The notes under the pieces: generated by a model | What the model was told of the DNA's origin: nothing | Seen by the model: only the letters and a program-made list of their open reading frames with translations | The model's database searches: none | NCBI GenBank assembly: GCA_023299965.1 | Contig: JALZVN010000236.1 | Span: 1-10,781 of the forward strand | Length of the DNA stretch: 10,781 nucleotides | Direction: 5' to 3' | Source of the DNA: Saprospiraceae bacterium | Lineage (GTDB): Bacteria > Bacteroidota > Bacteroidia > Chitinophagales > Saprospiraceae | Shown: positions 6,545 to 10,781 of the stretch, piece after piece | Layout of the letters: each line of letters opens with the position of its first letter | Position numbering within the stretch: the stretch's first letter is position 1 | Program-made: the position numbers and the translations under genes

Positions 6545-7966
6545 CTATAAAGCGTAAATGCTGCTAAATATTTTCTCTATCTCTCTCACTACCGGACGAC
6601 TCTTTCCGGCATAATTATTAATAATCACAGAAAACGCAATGGTACGACCAGATTGCGTTTCTATATATCCTGTGTAACTGCGCACTCGTTCCATGCTGCC
6701 TGACTTTCCATATAGATGCCCGGCAATGGGGCTGTTCTTCATCATATATTGAAGCGTTCCTTGGCGTCCGATGATGGCAAGGCTATTTTTGTAGACTGGA
6801 TATAGCGATGTTTGGCTATACATGCTACTTAAGAATGCGGTAAACTGGCTGCTGCTGATCCCATTGCGTGGTGACATGCCGCTACCATCTACCATATATA
6901 ATCCATCTGTAGAGATGCCCTTTGACTGGAGATGATTGTAGATTGTGTTGATTCCGTTTTTGGTAGATCCGGGCTTGCCATTTTCTTCGACCGCAATCGT
7001 CTTGAGTAGAGCCTCCGCATAGAGATTTATACTTTTTCTATTGGTCTCCGTGATTATATCTTTTAGCGAAGGGGAGCGATGCATCGCTACTTGTTTCGCT
7101 TGAGATAAGGAAGGCGATTGAAACGTATAGGCAGCTGCTTGAGCGACATCAATGTTTCTTTCTTTTAATGCATTTTGTAATAGTTGGGCTGCTACCAATG
7201 GCGGCTCAGGCATACTGCCTTTAATTTTGAAAGTAGAACTTCCCGATGGGATACTACCACGTATAAATTTTTGATATCCATAAGGGCCTCCATAGATATA
7301 GGCATTGTCTCCAGAAGTAGATGAGCCAGAGGTTAGTTCGTTGACAAACCGCAAGCCTGGAATTTCAGGATCTGTTCCACAGCAGGTAGGAGGGGCTCCT
7401 TTTTTAGGATTTTGATCTAAAAATAAATCGTAATAATTTTCTCTAATGTTCAATCCCCATACTCCACTAGCATAGTAATTACCCAGGTCGTAATAGGGCC
7501 AAGAGTCTCCCACTGGAGCAGTGTCAAAGACATCGGAGATAGCTAAGACACCACCTGAAAATTGACTTGTACCTGTTTTGGCTACAGCATCCGCAAGCTT
7601 CAACATCAAGGTCGGAGTCGTATCAGTATAGTCGCTCTTAGGTGCACCGAGCGTGGGGTCGCCGCTTCCTATGAAATATACGTTTTGATTATCAATGAGG
7701 ATCTTAGTTTCATATCTGTAATCAGCGCCTAGCTTTTCCAAGGCTACACCTGTGGTGATGAGTTTAAGTGAAGAGGCTGGAATTAAAGAAAGATCTTTAT
7801 GGTGACTTGCAATTGTTTTTCCATCTTGCATGTCCTGCACGTGTATGCTCACTGAGGCATGCTTTAATGCGGGCATCCTTACCATTGCATCTATACTAGA
7901 TTGAACAGATTGTCCAAATATATAAGAACAACAAAAGAATAATACAGTGATAATTATATAGCGCAT
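6545..7966 (-). CDS. dacB: D-alanyl-D-alanine carboxypeptidase/endopeptidase (PBP4, peptidase S13)
   Basis: A periplasmic penicillin-binding protein of the S13 family that trims the terminal D-Ala of peptidoglycan stem peptides and cuts D-Ala cross-links. Counting from the ATG at 7966 (473 residues), a signal peptide (MRYIIITVLFFCCSYIFGQS) is followed by the SxxK motif in PASSLKL with nucleophile S65 and K68, a large insertion typical of the family (about 90-260), the SxN motif as SIN at 312-314, DGSGMSPRN near 360-368, and the KTG-type motif as KSG at 421-423. All three active-site motifs are intact. A TTG at 7981 could add five residues (MISRL), but the ATG gives a cleaner signal peptide, so I chose it. 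It follows rimK on the same strand by 51 bases with no promoter box visible in the gap, so the two are probably co-transcribed. Confidence 0.92.
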   Translation of the reverse strand: MRYIIITVLFFCCSYIFGQSVQSSIDAMVRMPALKHASVSIHVQDMQDGKTIASHHKDLSLIPASSLKLITTGVALEKLGADYRYETKILIDNQNVYFIGSGDPTLGAPKSDYTDTTPTLMLKLADAVAKTGTSQFSGGVLAISDVFDTAPVGDSWPYYDLGNYYASGVWGLNIRENYYDLFLDQNPKKGAPPTCCGTDPEIPGLRFVNELTSGSSTSGDNAYIYGGPYGYQKFIRGSIPSGSSTFKIKGSMPEPPLVAAQLLQNALKERNIDVAQAAAYTFQSPSLSQAKQVAMHRSPSLKDIITETNRKSINLYAEALLKTIAVEENGKPGSTKNGINTIYNHLQSKGISTDGLYMVDGSGMSPRNGISSSQFTAFLSSMYSQTSLYPVYKNSLAIIGRQGTLQYMMKNSPIAGHLYGKSGSMERVRSYTGYIETQSGRTIAFSVIINNYAGKSRPVVREIEKIFSSIYAL

Positions 7967-8017
7967 CAGTCGTGAAATCAATTAAAGTGTATAAGTAGTG
8001 CTAAGGTAGTATATTTT

Positions 8018-8914
8018 CTATACGCTTAATTCTGATTTTTCTTTATGTACTTTTTCTACGTAGTCAATTATTTTTCCTGCTACATCGATGTGCGTGCTTG
8101 TTGTGATTCCTTCTAATCCTGGGGACGCGTTAACTTCCAATATCAAAGGACCTCTTTCGGATTGTAACATGTCGACACCGGCTATTTTGAGCCCGAGTAT
8201 ATCACAAGCTTTCAGTGCGGCTTCTTTTTCTTCTGGGCTCATGTGGTATATAGCGGCATTTCCCCCGCGATGTAAGTTAGATCTAAATTCTCCTTCCATC
8301 GCAGACCTGCGCATAGAGGCAATAATCTCACCGTCCACCACAAAGGCACGAATATCTGCTCCGCCTGCTTCCTTTATAAATTCTTGCACCACAAATTTTT
8401 GACCTGTCTTAGCAAAAGTCTCAATAATGGTCTCTGCCGTTTTATTGTTGTCCGCTAAAACCACTCCGACACCATGTGTGCCTTCTAAGAGTTTTATAAT
8501 CAATGGAGCACCTCCCATTCTGTCCAGTATAAATTCTGGATCATCTGCACCATTACTATAGTAAGTGTTAGGAACACCAATGCCTTCGTTAACCAAAACT
8601 TGCGAACACATCAATTTGTCTCTTGAGCGTGTTATAGAGTCGGATGTAACGGCTGCTGTGATGCCCATTCTTTCTAGTTGACGGACTACACTCACTCCAT
8701 GAAAAGTAAATGAAGAGCCGATTCGAGGAATGAAAGCGTCAAACTCTGGAATGGGTTCTACACCATAGATCAAAGATGGTTTATTATTCTCTACTAGTAT
8801 GTCGCAAGCCATATAGTCAAATACACGCACACGGTGCCCCCTTGACTGTGCAGCTCTAAATAAAGCTCTAGTCGAAAAGAGCTGTATGGATCGTGATAGT
8901 ATTCCGATGTACAT
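8018..8914 (-). CDS. rimK: RimK-type ATP-grasp glutamate ligase
   Basis: A 298-residue ATP-grasp enzyme collinear with E. coli RimK (300 residues), which adds glutamate residues to the C-terminus of ribosomal protein S6 and can make poly-glutamate. Expected residues are in place: K100 (SRDKLM), K141 before the glycine-rich EGTHGVGVV loop (144-152), the QEFI hinge (177-180), D187 and R189 in ADIRAF, RSNLHRGG (211-218), and the metal ligands D248, E260 and N262 (VDML, LEVNASPG). The N-terminal preATP-grasp domain begins MYIGILSRS. The ATG at 8914 gives the normal family length. It is the first gene of a probable two-gene unit with the dacB-type gene. Whether S6 of this organism has the Glu-accepting tail cannot be judged here, so another acceptor is possible; the enzyme class is near certain. 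Confidence 0.95.
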   Translation of the reverse strand: MYIGILSRSIQLFSTRALFRAAQSRGHRVRVFDYMACDILVENNKPSLIYGVEPIPEFDAFIPRIGSSFTFHGVSVVRQLERMGITAAVTSDSITRSRDKLMCSQVLVNEGIGVPNTYYSNGADDPEFILDRMGGAPLIIKLLEGTHGVGVVLADNNKTAETIIETFAKTGQKFVVQEFIKEAGGADIRAFVVDGEIIASMRRSAMEGEFRSNLHRGGNAAIYHMSPEEKEAALKACDILGLKIAGVDMLQSERGPLILEVNASPGLEGITTSTHIDVAGKIIDYVEKVHKEKSELSV

Positions 8915-8993
8915 ATGTCTATTTTGGATTTAAAATAGTAAGAATTTTTGAATTATCCCTAACAATTTAAGTAACAACTAATTCTGTCAAAAG

Positions 8994-9026
8994 ATATCCT
9001 AATCAAACTTAGCAATTGTAGGATAT
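8994..9026. repeat. Inverted repeat in the rimK/MFS divergent region
   Basis: Perfect 8-bp arms ATATCCTA (8994-9001) and TAGGATAT (9019-9026) are separated by 17 bases. Spaced arms like these could be two half-sites for a dimeric regulator or a hairpin in the leader of the transporter transcript. No regulator gene is adjacent. Confidence 0.4.
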
Positions 9027-9034
9027 TCTCTATC

Positions 9035-9044
9035 TTGACGTCAA
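9035..9044. promoter_or_regulatory. Perfect 10-bp palindrome upstream of the MFS transporter
   Basis: TTGACGTCAA is a perfect palindrome 10 bases before the transporter ATG, followed by AGGAG directly ahead of the start. The AGGAG is one of the few Shine-Dalgarno-like strings in the window but stands only one base from the ATG (A, then ATG), too near for standard use. The palindrome could be an operator that overlaps the promoter or start region; chance occurrence is possible. Confidence 0.35.
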
Positions 9045-9054
9045 ACCTAGGAGA

Positions 9055-10350
9055 ATGGATACAAATACGACATCAAAATCGGCTTACAAGCTCAATGATA
9101 AAAAAATAGAAAATGCTTGGGCTATGTTTGACTGGGCCAATTCTGCCTACGCCTTGGTGATCACTACTGCTGTTTTTCCGATATATTTTACTATAGTTAC
9201 AGAGGAGCAATTTACTTTCTTGGGCATGCAGTTTAAGAATGATGAACTGCTATCGTTTACCATTAGTGCTGCTTATCTGATTATTGCCTTGACATTACCA
9301 CTCCTAAGTGGGATTGCAGATTATGGCGGGAAGCGTATGGCTTATATGAAATTCTTTACGTGGATGGGGGCTTTGGGCTGTATGTCTTTATTCTTTTTTA
9401 CAGGAATGGAAAACCTAGTTTTTGGCTTGATAGGATTTATGCTGGCGGTCATCGGATTTGCGGGTGGTCAAATATTTTACAATTCCTTTTTGCCCCTTAT
9501 TGTTACCCCAGAGCATTATGATCGGGTCAGTGCAAAGGGGTTTTCTATGGGCTACTTTGGATCTGTGATACTCTTGGTTGTAATTCTCGCTATGATTAAA
9601 TTACATTCATCATTAGGATTTGAGAACGAGCTAGGTGCTATGAAGATAGGGTTTATCATGGTAGGGGTTTGGTGGATAGGTTTCGCTCAACTTCCATTTA
9701 GAAGACTACCCCAGCATGAAGGGAAGATTGCCGAGGGAAATATTGTTCTGAAAGGTTTTCAAGAATTTAAAAACGTATTTGCAGAAATCAAAACGCAAAA
9801 ATATACTAAACTATTTTTAGCTTCTTTCTTCTGTTATATTGCCGCGGTGCAGACAGTGATAGCTATGGCATCTGTCTTTGCTAAAAAGGAATTGAACTTT
9901 GAGACAGGTGAATTGATTCAATTATTGTTGCTTTTACAATTGATCGGTGCATTGGGAGCTTTTCTTTTTTCTAAGCTTTCAAAATTAGCAGGCAACAAAC
10001 TTTCCTTGATGGTTATCATTTTGATCTGGACGCTTGTGATTATCGCCTCTTATTTTACCTATAGCAAAGGACAATACTATGGCATCGCCATGGTAGTTGG
10101 GCTAGTCATGGGTGGAGTTCAGTCGATGTCGCGGTCCACCTATTCTAAACTGATTCCAGCTACTGAAGAAAACTCTTCTTCATACTTTAGTTTCTTTGAC
10201 GTGGTTGAGAAATTTTCGATTTCATTAGGATTATTTACATTCGGATATGTGTCAGGTATAGCCAATATGCGAACAGCAATTCTTTCCTTGATAGCATTTT
10301 TAGTGGTGAGTGTAATATTGTTGGCCATGGTCAAGGTTGAAAAAAGTTAG
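9055..10350 (+). CDS. MFS transporter, UMF1 (Atg22-like) family
   Basis: A 431-residue inner-membrane protein of the major facilitator superfamily with about 11-12 hydrophobic helices. The UMF1/Atg22-type signature WAMFDWANSAYALVI lies at residues 22-36 just before the first helix, and a second conserved region around residues 350-385 (MSRSTYSKLIPATEENS, then FSFFDVVEKFS and SLGLFTFGYVS) matches the family pattern. The yeast relative Atg22 exports amino acids from the vacuole; substrates of bacterial UMF1 members are not established, so none is assigned. It is divergent from rimK with 140 bases between, containing two palindromic elements. The ATG used gives the normal N-terminus with a short polar lead. 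It is followed 43 bases later by a truncated DUF5706 gene that seems to have its own promoter. Confidence 0.92.
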   Translation: MDTNTTSKSAYKLNDKKIENAWAMFDWANSAYALVITTAVFPIYFTIVTEEQFTFLGMQFKNDELLSFTISAAYLIIALTLPLLSGIADYGGKRMAYMKFFTWMGALGCMSLFFFTGMENLVFGLIGFMLAVIGFAGGQIFYNSFLPLIVTPEHYDRVSAKGFSMGYFGSVILLVVILAMIKLHSSLGFENELGAMKIGFIMVGVWWIGFAQLPFRRLPQHEGKIAEGNIVLKGFQEFKNVFAEIKTQKYTKLFLASFFCYIAAVQTVIAMASVFAKKELNFETGELIQLLLLLQLIGALGAFLFSKLSKLAGNKLSLMVIILIWTLVIIASYFTYSKGQYYGIAMVVGLVMGGVQSMSRSTYSKLIPATEENSSSYFSFFDVVEKFSISLGLFTFGYVSGIANMRTAILSLIAFLVVSVILLAMVKVEKS

Positions 10351-10359
10351 ACCTGCTCT

Positions 10360-10389
10360 TTTGTATCTCTAAGTTTTATTTTAAGTTTA
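10360..10389 (+). promoter_or_regulatory. Putative promoter of the DUF5706-type gene
   Basis: TTTG at 10360-10363 and TAAGTTTA at 10382-10389 (seven of eight bases of TAnnTTTG) are spaced by 18 bases, a normal Bacteroidota arrangement. The ATG follows after 4 bases, so the transcript would be leaderless or nearly so. A 6-bp inverted repeat CTCTAA/TTAGAG also overlaps this stretch. Confidence 0.4.
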
Positions 10390-10393
10390 GAGT

Positions 10394-10660
10394 ATGGAAG
10401 AAAATAACGAAGACAAGTCTAAGAAGAAATCAAAAAATAAAACGGCTAAACCGGGTAAGGGTATTGAAACCATGTACCGCATCTCCATGAATAGCCACGT
10501 GCAGTTCAATAAGATTGCAGACAACAAAGCCAATATTCTGATCAGCGTCAACGCCATTGTAGTATCCATTTTATTGAGCACCTTACTCCCAGAATTTTTA
10601 TCAGGTAATTACTTAAGCTTGCGTATTCCTTTTGCTATTTTTATACCATTTGTAGTATAA
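10394..10660 (+). CDS. C-terminally truncated DUF5706 / Pycsar-effector-type membrane protein, possible pseudogene
   Basis: An 88-residue product. After a Lys-rich start (residues 8-22) it matches the beginning of the DUF5706 family, renamed for Pycsar effectors: GIETMYRISMNSHVQFNKIA, the hallmark IADNKANILISVNAI (41-55), a first membrane helix (about 49-66), a short loop and the start of a second helix (LRIPFAIFIPFVV). The frame then stops at 10658-10660, inside the second helix. From memory, family members continue about 90-120 residues with an ATRP-like segment, a soluble region and a further helix, and are often fused or adjacent to an HD phosphohydrolase. None of this appears in any of the three frames downstream, so the loss is a 3' deletion or rearrangement rather than a simple frameshift. 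No Pycsar cyclase is in the window. It may be a pseudogene, or a shortened membrane peptide kept for its own role. Confidence 0.7.
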   Translation: MEENNEDKSKKKSKNKTAKPGKGIETMYRISMNSHVQFNKIADNKANILISVNAIVVSILLSTLLPEFLSGNYLSLRIPFAIFIPFVV

Positions 10661-10704
10661 AATGGCGTGCAAGATTTTAGATAGAAATGATCAAGGTCGA
10701 GGCG

Positions 10705-10743
10705 AAAATGCTCCTAATAGCCTTAGCTATTAGGAGCATTTTT
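10705..10743. terminator. Bidirectional intrinsic terminator
   Basis: A perfect 17-bp inverted repeat (arms 10705-10721 and 10726-10742, core TGCTCCTAATAGC) with loop CTTA. The arms begin in AAAA and end in TTTT, followed by one more T, so it works as a terminator in both directions. It ends the DUF5706-type transcript and starts right at the stop of a possible minus-strand gene entering from the right. Confidence 0.9.
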
Positions 10744-10781
10744 AACGAAGAGGTTGATTATTTGTATCAAAATATATGCGT
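10742..10781 (-). CDS. Possible C-terminus of a gene continuing beyond the right edge
   Basis: One minus-strand frame entering from the right edge reads RIYFDTNNQPLR and stops with TAA at 10742-10744, immediately before the bidirectional hairpin, which would then be its terminator. Another frame would run to a stop inside the hairpin (10726-10721 region), less natural. Only 12 codons are visible, so the product cannot be named. Confidence 0.4.
   Translation of the reverse strand, partial: RIYFDTNNQPLR

Noticed and set aside
7967..7981. TTG start adding five residues to the dacB-type protein
   Set aside because: The ATG at 7966 gives a tidy signal peptide and no Shine-Dalgarno sequence supports the TTG; kept only as an alternative.
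8088..8402. 104-codon plus-strand open frame opposite rimK
   Set aside because: It is the antisense shadow of a strongly conserved ATP-grasp gene, with no start signal or recognisable protein features; similar shadows opposite the SulP, TetR and transporter genes were discarded for the same reason.
10661..10732. Continuation of the DUF5706 protein in another frame after the stop at 10660
   Set aside because: The other two frames read sequence unrelated to the family (one stops after a few codons, the other gives a polar run into the hairpin), so a single frameshift does not explain the truncation.

Overview
The window looks like a stretch of a moderately AT-rich Bacteroidota chromosome. The main reasons are the TAnnTTTG-type promoter boxes close to several starts, the near absence of Shine-Dalgarno sequences, short signal peptides and lipoboxes of Bacteroidota style, and a secreted protein combining Asp/Asn calcium-type repeats with a DUF6923-like beta-propeller. 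A marine or free-living member (Saprospiria or Cytophagia-like) is a guess; no ribosomal RNA or other marker is present to settle it.

Layout. Positions 1-787 (minus) hold the N-terminal 262 residues of a secreted protein that runs off the left edge. Positions 788-1521 are mostly non-coding: a 34-codon CxxC/CxxC micro-ORF (877-981), an inverted repeat (1110-1141) and a strong 12-bp bidirectional terminator (1452-1485). Next come a SulP anion permease with a STAS domain (1522-3126, minus) and a 99-residue exported protein of unknown function (3238-3537, minus). Divergent from these is a TetR-type regulator (3641-4318, plus). A 23-bp imperfect palindrome in the divergent intergenic region sits directly against the -7 box of the small exported gene and is the likely operator. 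TetR converges on a lipoprotein methyltransferase with a histidine-rich linker (4502-5257, minus). A GC-rich (about 61%), highly structured block of about 145 bp lies between them and has no coding explanation.

A second divergent pair follows: the methyltransferase and a 372-residue lipoprotein of unknown function (5402-6520, plus). That lipoprotein converges on a probable rimK-dacB operon (8914 down to 6545, minus), encoding an ATP-grasp RimK-type glutamate ligase and a PBP4-type D-Ala-D-Ala carboxypeptidase/endopeptidase. Divergent from rimK is a UMF1/Atg22-like MFS transporter (9055-10350, plus), with two palindromic elements in its upstream region. After it comes an 88-residue, C-terminally truncated member of the DUF5706 (Pycsar-effector-type) membrane family (10394-10660, plus), then a perfect 17-bp hairpin terminator. 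The terminator probably also serves a minus-strand gene entering from the right edge.

Most genes are single units or pairs, and there is no mobile element, tRNA, rRNA or CRISPR array. I do not see a complete new multi-gene system. The least explained items are the TetR/small exported protein/SulP locus, the exported His-rich methyltransferase, the GC-rich structured block, the zinc-ribbon micro-ORF and the truncated DUF5706 gene.
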